Source of the DNA: Holacanthus passer
Taxonomy: Eukaryota; Chordata; Actinopteri; Pomacanthidae
Length of the DNA stretch: 64,000 bases
NCBI GenBank assembly: GCA_025331565.1
Contig: JAFREQ010000014.1
Span: forward strand, 9,008,501-9,072,500
Direction: 5' to 3'
Made by a program: the position numbers and the translations under genes. The notes beneath the pieces are model-generated. The model saw only the letters and a list, made by a program, of their open reading frames with translations. It ran no database searches and was not told the origin of the DNA. Positions 25,985 through 37,000 of the stretch are shown piece by piece; position 1 is the stretch's first letter; every line of letters starts with the position of its first letter.

Positions 25985-26640
25985 TGACAAATACAGTCAT
26001 GTTACTGTCTGTCACGATTATGTTCAATTTTCACCCATAGTCGTGTTGCCTGTCATCAAGGCTGAGCTTTGTATCATCTGTCTCCTTCCTCGCTCCAGTC
26101 TTTGTCATCATCTGTCTTGACCTTTCACCCCGCCTCAGTCAAACTTTCATTATTTTATACTCTTGCACTTCAGAAAGTCTTGGACATGTGTGTCAGATCA
26201 GAAAGTCTTGGACATGTGAGTCAGATCATAAGAACCAAATAATAATATTAATTAATTGTCTTGAGGATGCAACTCTATTCTTGTCAGGGTTTTAGGTTTT
26301 ATTCTATAAGAGTATTTTCTCAAGTGTGTTACTTTGTGTCTTTGTGTTTTTCCTGCCTTTTTTTGGATAGATTTCACTTTGTGATTGATTTCGATGTTTA
26401 TGCTTAGTTTTCCTGGGCCTCATCTGTTCATCCGACTTTTGATGCTCGCTTGCTCCTTTTTTGGATTTATTTGTCTATCTGAACTGCCAACTGTAGTTTT
26501 AATAAATATTGAACTACACTAGCTTTGCTCTTTGTGTCTGAATTTTGGATCCTATTCCCCGTTTTCCTGCTTCCTCGCTTGCACTAACTGCAACGACTCT
26601 TCGTCCATTTGTGTGATTCTACCCCCGTCCTCTTGCAATG
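25985..26640 (+). repeat. degenerate interspersed repeat, possibly LTR-derived
   Basis: Resembles a dispersed fish repeat: a pyrimidine-rich body with many 'tcatctgtc' and 'cctgtcatc' words, then 'taataaatattgaactacac', then a tail with 'tttgtgtctgaattttggat'. It contains two 28-nt direct copies at 26171-26198 and 26199-26226. The assignment is by resemblance only; class and boundaries are uncertain. Confidence 0.3.
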
Positions 26641-27082
26641 GGTCTCCTCACACATCTTGTGAAACATTATTTGTAATTTTCACGCACAGCTCCCCCTGCA
26701 AAAACTGAATGAAGCAACGGGAAAGAATGAGAATGGCATTTTATGAAAGTACTATTCTATTCAATGTACAAAACTTTATATAAACTGTTTTTGTCTTTGT
26801 GATAGTGTGATGTCAGATCATTCAGTTGGATGCCAAATGCTTTATTTTGCTTAAGAATTATGAACATTTCCTCAACAAATAAAGGAAAATGTAATCTTCC
26901 ACCAACTCTGATTTTCAATGGAAAGTGATGCTCTTCTATTGGGTGAAAATTGTAAAGACTAAACTTTCTCTAGCCACCGATGAACACACCCACAGATCCT
27001 AAACAGCTGGGTAAATCTTGATCCCTGTCGTGGTGACAACAGACGGGGGGCTGAGGGCTTACTGCAGGCCCGGTAAGGTGCT

Positions 27083-27096
27083 CCACCAGGGGGCAG
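27083..27096 (+). promoter_or_regulatory. CTCF consensus motif (plus orientation)
   Basis: CCACCAGGGGGCAG matches the vertebrate CTCF core CCASYAGRKGGCRS at all 14 positions. It lies between the developmental gene on the left and the immune genes on the right, in otherwise gene-free DNA. Binding cannot be shown from sequence. Confidence 0.5.
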
Positions 27097-28623
27097 GGAC
27101 CACCTGTCACCACCGGAGCCATCAGTCAGACCAGAATCAAATCACTGGAGGTCTCTGTTGCCACTTTGATTTTCACAGTTGTTAAGACATTACAGTCAAA
27201 TGACCAAGACTTGCAGTTCTGAACAGATGGCACAGGTTGTGTCTATTTCAGTTTTACCTATCTGAAGCATTTTTTCTTAAACAAAAGTAACTAAACATAC
27301 TCATACTCGCACCGTTCTGTTTTTCTTCCCCCCACTTTTTTTGGCCTAAGCTGCAGAGCTGAAAGACACACAACTCATCAGTCCCAAAATGACACCTTAC
27401 ATCAAGGGAAAGCAGGAACTGGCTGGGGAACAGCGGGAGGGAGGTGGCAAAGGAGATAAAGCATATACTATTGGAGTAATTACCCAGAGCTCAGGCTTTG
27501 CTAAGCTGCTCGGCTGAACCAGCATGAGTCCTTACACCTCAACAGGTGTGGGGAGAAGAAAGAGGGAAAGGGAGTGAATGATGAAAAGAAATGAGGAAAA
27601 AAAAAGGAGTCTGAGCACCTGTTTTGGACTGCCGTGCCTTCCTCTTGCGGGCCAGGGCTTGTACCACCCCGCCCAAAACAACACATTCATGTCTCACTGC
27701 CTGTTCAGCTATGTGAAATAGCGCCAGGTCAATTCGCAGACGTTAGAGCTCAGCAGAAATGGAGAAAAAGAAATGTTTAGTAATTACTGATTGTTAAGGC
27801 AAGAGAGTTTCATGTTGCCTTATAGTGATATGTTCTTGCATGAAATGGTTGTAGATGCAGAGGTGGGTCATTTCAGCTTCAGTGCTGGTTAGAAACATTT
27901 GGCGGCTCTGACAAGGGTTGACAGCGAAATTTCAGAGCAACACGAGACAATTGAAAGAGGCCAAATCATCTGTGTCCTAAATGCAGGTGTATCTGTCAGA
28001 AGCAGTTTTAAAGTTCTGATGGTTACTTTTTAATTGTTTAATCCCATAACACACAAGACTTGAAGTTTTTCATGTTATTGCACATTTTCTTTAGCAAAAG
28101 ATTAAAACGGAAAGAAAATCTTTCATGTTTCATTTTTTTATTTTCATGAATGATTGATTGCAAAAAAAAGCCACACATCTTCTGCCAAATTAATTTCTCA
28201 AATTTAAAAGTAAATATAACCTTTTAGAGTTTTGAATACATTTTCAAACCAACTTAAAAAATGATGGTGTACAGAACTTTGGGCTAAATCTGAACAAAAT
28301 ATAAAAAAGTTGAAATTTGCTTTACTGCCTAAAATCTGGATGCTGGATGTCATGTTCATCACATTGATTAAGGGACCGGGCCAGACAAACAGTATACATG
28401 GGGATGATGAATACAACTAAATGGCATGAAATCAAATATGATGCACCTTTGGAACAGTGTGTGGTGCAGTTTTAAATATTTCACAGTTATTATTTCATCA
28501 TTATTCTCCACACCCAATCATAGACACCGTGATCCGATCTGCCCACTGCAAGGGACCACAGCAAAAAACATATCAGGGGTCTGGAGGTTCCTTGCACCTC
28601 TTCTTAATGCTCTCACCTCAAAT

Positions 28624-28624
<1 letters not shown>

Positions 28625-28691
<67 letters not shown>
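28625..28691. repeat. long (CA)n microsatellite
   Basis: A perfect CA run of about 66 nt, the longest microsatellite in the window and likely polymorphic. Another GT run lies at 29981-30002. Confidence 0.97.
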
Positions 28692-28692
<1 letters not shown>

Positions 28693-30457
28693 AACAGCAT
28701 GTCTACATAGCTCACTGTGACTCATTAACCTCCTGGTGGGGGGGTGGGGGTCAGGGGCATCAAAGTGGCAGGATCACTGCAGACTCACCCAGCAATCCTA
28801 CCATGGGGGTCTGGAGCCGCAGCGTCTCACCCCCTAATGAGAGGCCGTGACATGCACACATCCACACACAGTTTGACCTCTCAGGACCAGCTGGAAAAGA
28901 GAGTCTGACATGCCTGTCCAAACCCCCCACCCCACCCCACCCCACCCCAACCTCGCCTCCTCCATTCCTCTCCCGAACTCCACAAATTCACCACCAGTCA
29001 CCACTGGCTGGGTCATGTCTCACCTTGCAAATACACCTAAATGAAGAGGGGAGCGAGAGAAAGGTGGAGAAAATGAGACAGTCTTAAAGTCAGAACTACG
29101 CTACATGATGTAATGTTGATTGATTATTTTACAGTTTCTCAATTAATTGATTAAATGTTTGGGCTATATGTCAGAAAATATTGAAAAATTATGACTGATT
29201 ATGAATAATTATGTCTATAAATTCCTTGTTTTGTCCAACCAACAATTCAAAACCCCCAAAACTTCATCATCATCAATCACCTTTTACGTAGGACAAAAAA
29301 TCCTCACTATTGAGAAGCTGAAAGTTGGGAATGTTACTATGATACTTTGGTTTGATAAATGTCCCAAATGACTACTGTAATTGATTCGAAATAGCTGATT
29401 AATTTTCTGCACAAAACTCAATTTGGCCTTGACAATCAATTTTCAAGATCACAGAAGGTCTGAAGAGAATTATTTTTTCTCACTGCAGAGGCTTAGACTA
29501 CTTTGTTTGTTGGATAAACAGGATAAAAACTAAACAAAAAAACACCTATCGGTCAATCGGCACAACTGATGGGAAGTGGCAAACACACTCAGAGGCATGT
29601 GAGAGGGAGAGGGTGGGAGTGTTGAGGGAGAGAGGAAAGGAAGGGAGGGGGTCTTTGGAATAGCTTTCTGCCAGAAAGGCAAGTGCAGCGGCAGCAGGAG
29701 GGTGAAGGAGGGGTGCAGGGTCGAGGGAAGAGGCACCTTGCAACAGCTGGTCTCAATTATCCGTGGAGGGGCTGCTGAGTGTACAGGAGCGCGTGTGTGT
29801 GTGTGTGCAAGGTTGAGGCATCGCAGGGGGAGGGCTGAGACCACTGGCGCCAGGAGGGGAGCAACAGGTCAGGGAGGATGAAGATTATAAAAATACTAGC
29901 AGGCAGTTGGCCTTGGTCCTGCCGGCGCACAGTGTGAGTGTGTGTGGTGGATATGCCTTGCCTGCCACAGTGCCACAGGATGTGTGTGTGTGTGTGTGTG
30001 TGCCCACAATGCATCAGGACGGTGTGTTTCTGCATACATCCTGTGAGATAACCTTCCTGGTTGAATAACAAGGGCTCATCCCATCAATCAAATGTGCAAC
30101 AACCTGAATGTCTCAGTAGTTCAGATTAATTTTTCAATCTTAAGTCAAATATGTTATAATTAATTTAAATAATATTTGGATCACAGATATTGTAATATTT
30201 AGTTGCTAATAATATAATGAATGAAAAATTAAATTATTCATTTTCTCAGTCAAACAAATTCTGAGTAAAAGTTGGATTTATTCTCGTGTAAAGTTTCAGT
30301 CCAGCACTCTTATAGATTTTGAGGCAACAAATGTGAAGTTTTGTTATGTTATGTTTATGCTGTAACAAAAAAATTATCAACTATCTTGAGAAGAGTTGAG
30401 TGACGTCTCAGTTCCTGACAACAGGACGTGTAGCAGCTGGGGATACACGGGTATGTG

Positions 30458-30471
30458 GCGCCCTCTGGTGT
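30458..30471 (-). promoter_or_regulatory. CTCF-like motif (minus orientation)
   Basis: The - strand reads ACACCAGAGGGCGC, matching 13 of 14 positions of CCASYAGRKGGCRS. It faces the plus-oriented motifs at 27083 and 6517, the convergent arrangement that supports cohesin-mediated loops in vertebrates. Confidence 0.42.
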
Positions 30472-31810
30472 TGAACACCTGTAATTACATGAGCACGCAA
30501 CTGAAATGATTCATTTTCAAAGTGACAGGACATGAGCTGTTTTCAGTCCCACACACACATACACACCTCTACCTCCACTCTGAAACCTCTAAATGCTAAA
30601 TGCAGTAACATACACACATATTTTGTGACAAAAGAAGAATTAAACCAAAAGAAAAAGCCACACTTTCACAGATATAGACTGGAAACGGACATGGTTATTA
30701 CCTTATAAATTCTGCATTTCTAATAAGATGAAAGAATTACATGTTACATGTCTTTAGTGAGACTCTTGATATGGAATAATGTGTTTCCAGTTCAGATGGA
30801 ATTAGTATTTTTCCTACAATTGAACACTGTTGTGAACTGCTTGTCCTGTGTGTATGTATGTATTTATTTATTTATTCCCCCTTGGTTTATGTTGTATAAT
30901 TTTATTTTTATTTATATATTATTTTTATTTATGAGCATTTGTCTGTTTGTATATAATAAATTAATAAAACAAACAAGGAAAAACTCTGAAACTCCACCCT
31001 CAGATTCATTACAGTGACAGATACTTATCATTACATCATGTATTAAAAGGTTGGCTTTAACAATGGGACCTGACAGGAAGTGGTTTGTGTTTATTTATAA
31101 GAGCATGAATGACAACATACCGTCGTGCATCACTTCCTTATTGGACCGGTTCCATAGCCACTATTTTATTGAATGAATGTAACTGTAGTAACTGTGTATC
31201 TTCAATCTGAGTATTTGAGATTAATGCAGATCATTCTGTTGACCTCTGTCTTCATATATCTCTATATGGATATATGGGCTGTCACAGGAGGCGGAAATGC
31301 AGCTGTAGTTTTTTTCTTCCAAAAAGAAACCAAGTCAGGCACATGACTGTCGCGCCGTCGCTTTACTTTAGAGTAAATATAAAATGTAAAAGTCAAGTTG
31401 TTTAAGTGATTGAAGCTCACAACATAGTGTGAGATAATACATGGATTTAGAAAAGTGCACGGATATGAAGCCATTTGGACAATAACAGGTAGGTAACTGA
31501 TCGAGGGTTTGTCGGGTTTAAAACTTCTGACAAGCCCTGATCTATACAGGAAATTAAACTATGCGATCCTAAAGAGAGGTTAAATGAAGTAATGAGATTA
31601 TAGTAGCAATGTAACGTGATGCATGTAACGTGATGTGAGTTTCATTATCGCATTTTAAAGGTGACATTTTAAAGCATGTCAACAAACTTGAGACTACTAC
31701 AAAACTACTTTTAGGAAAACAGAAGTGTTCTGGGTTGAATCATAACATTAATGGCTAATATTAGTGTTTTATTATCGTCCTTGTTTTAGCATCGCTTTGT
31801 TATTATTGTA

Positions 31811-31897
31811 GGAAAGTTCCTCATTAGTCCACAGACAGAAACTGAAACTACCTGTCTTTGAAGGTAGGCTACTTGTACTTTGAGTATTTTCACTTTC
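31811..31897 (+). promoter_or_regulatory. interferon-response (ISRE) and NF-kB-like motif cluster
   Basis: Three motifs lie in 87 bp, about 1 kb upstream of the first NLR exon. GGAAAGTTCC at 31811-31820 is kB-like. GAAACTGAAACT at 31838-31849 fits the ISRE pattern GAAANNGAAACT. GAAAGTGAAA lies on the - strand at 31888-31897. IRF/ISGF3 factors bind such GAAANNGAAA repeats. The last motif lies at the edge of a dispersed repeat, so it may be transposon-derived. Position and motif type suggest inducible control of the NLR gene; this is inference. Confidence 0.45.
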
Positions 31898-32735
31898 TGT
31901 TACTTTGCACTTCTACTCCGCTACATTTATTTACTTTGTTGATTCAGATTGATAATAGAAGATATATATAATCCACAAATAAAGGATGATGATGTATTAT
32001 TACAGGTTAAGATAAGACTTTATTATCTTGAGAAAAATTCACAAGCTACCTGCCTGCTATTACAATTACCCACACACAGCAAAGTGATTTACAAATTAAT
32101 GCATCAATAATTATTAGATTAGATTGAATTAGATTAGATTCGACTTGTCTTTGCACAGAGTACAAGTACTGTGACAAAATGCAGTTTAGCATCTAACCAG
32201 GAAGTACAAAAAAAAAGCCATAAAGTGCAAAGTAATGTACATGTGGAGAGACATTTAAATAACAGTGTGGGAATATGTGAATAAGATAATATTATAATAT
32301 ATATTATAATATTACAATATAAACACAATATGATATATACAGCATGTGCAGTAATTACAGCAGGTATAAGTGTAAATGTACAGTGTTGGTGTAAGAACAA
32401 GTAGCACTTTGAAATTATTACTATACAGAATAAACAGCTGATATAAATACAGTGTGTGCACTATAGGACAGATGTGTACAGTATAGACAGCAGTATAATA
32501 TGAATATCGTCAGATATACAGTATGGTAGTAGTATGATATGTATTGGTATGAGAGAGCATAATAGTGCAGGTGAGTGTATGTGCAGTAGTATGGTAGTGA
32601 TAGTGAGTGGTATCCAGCAGCTAGGGAGAAAGAGGTAATTTGAGTAGAGATAGTCATAGTGCAACTCTCTGGAGTCAATAGGCAGGAAGGTATTTCTACA
32701 CTGCATTAAGTAAAAAGTAATTCTTCCACCACTGG
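31866..32735. repeat. dispersed repeat split by a LINE 3' fragment
   Basis: The outer parts, beginning 'cttgtactttgagtattttc' with 'ttctactccgctacatttat' and ending near 'attcttccaccactgg', belong to the family of 20150-20455. Between about 32004 and 32690 lies 'gattagattcgacttgtctt', 'gcagtttagcatctaaccag' and a long A/T-rich tail, which I recognise as the 3' region of a fish LINE on the - strand. A nested insertion is the simplest reading. Boundaries approximate. Confidence 0.5.
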
Positions 32736-32889
32736 TGAACTATCATTTTAATTGGCAGTAACCCTCTTTAAACGCCCCAAGCCAAGTAAATACTTACGAT
32801 GTCAATATATACATTATAATAGCAACATAACTAGTCAGTGAACTTGTTCTTCTTGTCCATACTGGCAGAAAAGAGATTCCTCGTGTGTC

Positions 32890-34065
32890 ACTGACTTTCC
32901 TGTTAGACCAAAGATGAGTATTCCTGTAAAGGATGAGAACGGCAGAGCAGAGTCTCCAGCGTCCAGCTGTCTGTCCCTGAAGAGCGACCATTCCAAAGAC
33001 ATTCCTCTCGCTTTCGGTCGTGAACCTGGACGATTTGATGCCAAGTAAGAGTTCACTTTATTCTCTTTGCCTTGTGGAATAAATCAAGTGCTAAGCTGCG
33101 TGAGAGAGCAAGGGGGTCTTGATATTAGACTGCATGCACTGCCTGTTTCCTTTCACCTCTACATGGATGCTGTTGTGCAAACTGTCCTCATTGTTTGTTG
33201 CCGACTTTTCCGTTAGGCCAAAGATGAGTATTCCTGTGAAGGATGAGAATGGCAGAGCAGAGTCTCCAGCGTCCAGCTGTCTGTCCCTGAAGAGCGACCA
33301 TTCCAAAGACATTCCTCTCGCTTTCGGTCGTGAACCTGGACGATTTGATGCCAAGTAAGAGTTCACTTTATTCTCTTTGCCTTGTGGAATAAATCAAGTG
33401 CTAAGCTGCGTGAGAGAGCAAGGGGGTCTTGATATTAGACTGCATGCACTGCCTGTTTCCTTTCACCTCTACATGGATGCTGTTGTGCAAACCGTCCTCA
33501 TTGTATGTTGCCGACTTTTCCGTTAGGCCAAAGATGAGTATTCCTGTGAAGGATGAGAACGGCAGAGCAGAGTCTCCAGCGTCCAGCTGTCTGTCCCTGA
33601 AGAGCGACCAGTCCAAAGACATTCCTCTCGCTTTCGGTCGTGAACCTGGACGATTTGATGCCAAGTAAGAGTTCACTTTATTCTCTTTGCCTTGTGGAAT
33701 AAATCAAGTGCTAAGCTGCGTGAGAGAGCAAGGGGGTCTTGATATTAGACTGCATGCACTGCCTGTTTCCTTTCACCTCTACATGGATGCTGTTGTGCAA
33801 ACCGTCCTCATTGTATGTTGCCGACTTTTCCGTTAGGCCAAAGATGAGTATTCCTGTGAAGGATGAGAATGGCAGAGCAGAGTCTCCAGCGTCCAGCTGT
33901 CTGTCCCTGAAGAGCGACCAGTCCAAAGACAGTCCTCTTGCTTTCAGTCATGAACCTGGACAATTCGACACAAAGTAAGAGCTCTCATTTTTCTCTTTGC
34001 CTTGTAGAGTAAATCAAGCGACATTTCACGTACTGCATGTTTCCTTTCACCTCTACATGGATGCT
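32890..34065 (+). repeat. tandem array of 310-bp units, each with one NLR exon
   Basis: Four copies start their exon at 32907, 33217, 33527 and 33837, exactly 310 bp apart. Each exon is 138 nt (32907-33044, 33217-33354, 33527-33664, 33837-33974), bounded by an AG acceptor and a GTAAGA donor, and encodes 46 residues containing MSIPVKDENGRAESP and SLKSD. The intron part ('ctgcgtgagagagcaagggg', 'tttcctttcacctctacatg') is repeated too. Copies 2 and 3 differ at very few sites; copy 4 has more changes (end reads QFDTK, not RFDAK) and its downstream unit is shortened by about 60 bp before a LINE insertion. The near identity points to recent unequal exchange or homogenisation. Confidence 0.95.
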
Positions 34066-37000
34066 AAGATAAGATAAGATAAGATACTACTTTATTCATC
34101 CCACAGTGGGGAAATTCATATTGCACAGCAGCAAAGAGAATAGAGTATTTACATAGTAATAAACAATATAAACAGAGAGGTTTGAAAAGTTTTAATTTAG
34201 CCGCCATTAAAAGTATTAACAATTGTACTGAAAGAAATATAAAAATTTTGAACACTTTAGTGTATTAACAAATTTGCACAACAACAAACTTACACAAGAA
34301 TATATGAAATATATGTGTATACACTGTGGACAGTACATTGAATTGAGATAAATCCTGCATATAGGACTAGTGTTATGAGTCCAGTCCAGTTTGTTGTTGA
34401 GGTGAACATCCACGTACTTATAAGATGCCACCATCTCAATGTCCATAACCTGGATGTTCACCAGTGATGGAGGGGAGTGAATGCCCCTGCGGAAATCTAC
34501 CACCAGCTCTTTGGTTTTCCCTGCCTTAATCTGGAGGCAGTTCCATTGGCACCAGTTGACAAAGTCCTGTGTTGGTTGTGCGAATGAATCAGTGGAAGAC
34601 AATGTAAAGTAACTGCTCATTGTTGCAGCATCACATTTACAAAGAAAAGACTTGTATTCACGTAACGTGACTATAAAAATCTCAGTGCTTCTAGATCAGA
34701 CTTCTCATTATGCAGGCATGTGCATATGACTTCAGGCTTTAGTAGCAAATTAATCTGCAAACAGAAAAGTGACTGCTCGTAATTATGACTAACCATTTTC
34801 TGTTTTCAGTCTGGGCACTCATAATAAGGTTTTGTGCAGCCATATGCATTTTAGTTTCATGGTGTGACTCTGCTCATTTGATGCTCTGGAACAAATCTGA
34901 ACCACCTTGACACACACTGTTCCTGAACTCACAAACCCTTCTGGCAGATCCTGAGATACGCAAGATTTAATGAACATGAACTCACATCCAACTGAATGTC
35001 GATTTACGAAGAGGCTGTGGGGGTGGGTTAAATTTCTTATAGCAGGCAGCAGTGTAGCAGGGAGCATGCAGAGCTCAGTGTTATTGTATACAGGGCTTAT
35101 TTGTATGGACCACCTGTTGTGACAGGTTGTGGACATGTGACTATAAATAACTTTCCTACCTGCCTGAACTACCTCAGGCTCAAGTCCTCATGCATACAAA
35201 TTTCCTTGCATATCTGGTTGCAAGAAGAGACTCATCAGTGCAGTGTGCAGTTTTATGATAGCAACACCAATACTGTAGAAAAGGCCCCAAAGTTTCATTT
35301 AGAGTTGATAAGGATTCAGTTATGTTGCCACTATTCAATGTGCCGTTCAGGTATCAGCCTATTCACCGTTGCTATGGGTAGCCACTCCCACCTGCCTTAA
35401 CTGTGTGTTTTTAGAGTTAGTCTAGCGAGGAGCGACAGGTTGCTGTGTCGGACTTATTACTGTGTGAATTATTGTGCGTGAATGAAAGTGAGTATTGTTC
35501 TTTATATTGCTTATGGTGTTATTCCTTCTTGTGTTGATGGGAAACTGCCGGTGGAAATGTGGAGTTTAGGTACGGGATGAATATGCTAATTAGATCCCGT
35601 TTCATGCATGCTAATTACGGCTCTTTGATCACCCGGTTTAGCATGTCAGAAATATGCCGACTTCGGCACGTGTTCTTTCATTTGTCACTGTTGTTAAGAG
35701 TTCTGCGTTTGAGTGTAAATATGTAAATACAATGTGACTGTTACGAAGTGTGCTTTGTTACACTGCCAAGTCAAGTTGCGCTAACTACATGACCGGAAAT
35801 AGCGCGCTCGTCTGGCTTTTCACAATAAGACATCCTGTCTGTTTGGTAGCGGGAGAATACAATCACTCCCTTTGTTTATTGTTGCTGGAGTTTACGCGAT
35901 ATTTAGTCTATTTGTATATCTCTGGATTATTATTATTTATTGTTAATTTGGTAATGCTGTGCGTATCCTGTATGGGTGGGATTTATGTACACATTATGTT
36001 TCATATTGTTGCATTTGTTTACTCTCTGTATAGGAAAACCACAACCAGAGCGCAACAGTAATAAACAATTTGGTCAACCATTACCGGACTCCTTATTCAT
36101 CCTCTGGCAATACCGGCCTTAAGTGGTGTTCTGGCCGACACACCGAGGTGAACCTGGTGACATCCCCAGAACCGGTGCACAGGCAGAGCAAATTAGATAA
36201 TATCTTCAGTACAAATACAATGAGCTGTAGTGTTTGCTGCAGGTACTTGCAGCCTAGGAATCCAAGGTTCAAATATCAGGTAAAGGTACAAAAAGGCAGG
36301 CAGGTAAGAAAAGGGCTGGAACACTAGGTATCAGCGAACTAGACAACACGATAGGCAATGAGTGAAGATGGGCTGTCATAAGTACTGCTAGGCTGATTTG
36401 GAAAATGAGGAGCAGGTGTGTGAATGAGTGGGGAAGGCCAGGTGAGGGAAATGACAGGAAAGGGGTTACTTTAGGGCAGGAGGGATTGGCTGGATCTGAC
36501 ATGGCAGAGGTAGTATGCAGTGAAACAAGCAAAACAACACAATGGATCTCATGAGCCAGTTGAAGATGTGACAGGTAGAGTTGGTGATTGCGAGGCTGGT
36601 TTGTTGGCCAGGCATATCCAAAAGTAAACGTGATCGTAAGAAACTCACTAAGACTCAGACGTGGGCTGGAGTGGGGTGACCACCCTTTTCTTGGTGTAGG
36701 TGGCATGCACCTGATTATTAAATCTAGAGATGTCTTTTAAATGTACATGCAGAGGTGGACAATTCAAGTTTGAGTCATTCCTACATTCAAAACTAGAGAG
36801 CAAGTTTATGTACTCCTTCATCTTTACACTGAGTTACAGTTGAAATTCAACAAAGGCCAGTAAAGTGAGTGCTCATTTACCAGAACTCATTGTACTGATA
36901 CAAACACACATGCAAATTGAGGAACAATGTGACATACTCCTCATGCACGGCCCTAAGTAGGGGAAAGCCTGCTGCAAATGCAATATTGCATGATTGTCCT

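Larger units (their letters stand above)
16600..31800. other. gene-poor interval, no gene recognised
   Basis: About 15 kb with no exon I can support. The open frames are short, often overlap on opposite strands, and many are produced by CA/GT tracts. Content includes microsatellites, repeat fragments, small tandem duplications (two 28-nt copies at 26171-26226), a CCCCA run near 28925-28950 and two CTCF-like motifs. Distal enhancers of the developmental gene upstream could lie here, but I cannot show that without cross-species alignment. Confidence 0.5.

Noticed and set aside
28426..28720. His/Thr-repeat and Val/Cys-repeat peptides
   Set aside because: Produced entirely by the (CA)n microsatellite.
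32890..34065. Regularly spaced repeats considered as a CRISPR array
   Set aside because: Units are 310 bp, contain coding exons with splice sites and lie in a eukaryotic gene. No short repeat/spacer structure is present.
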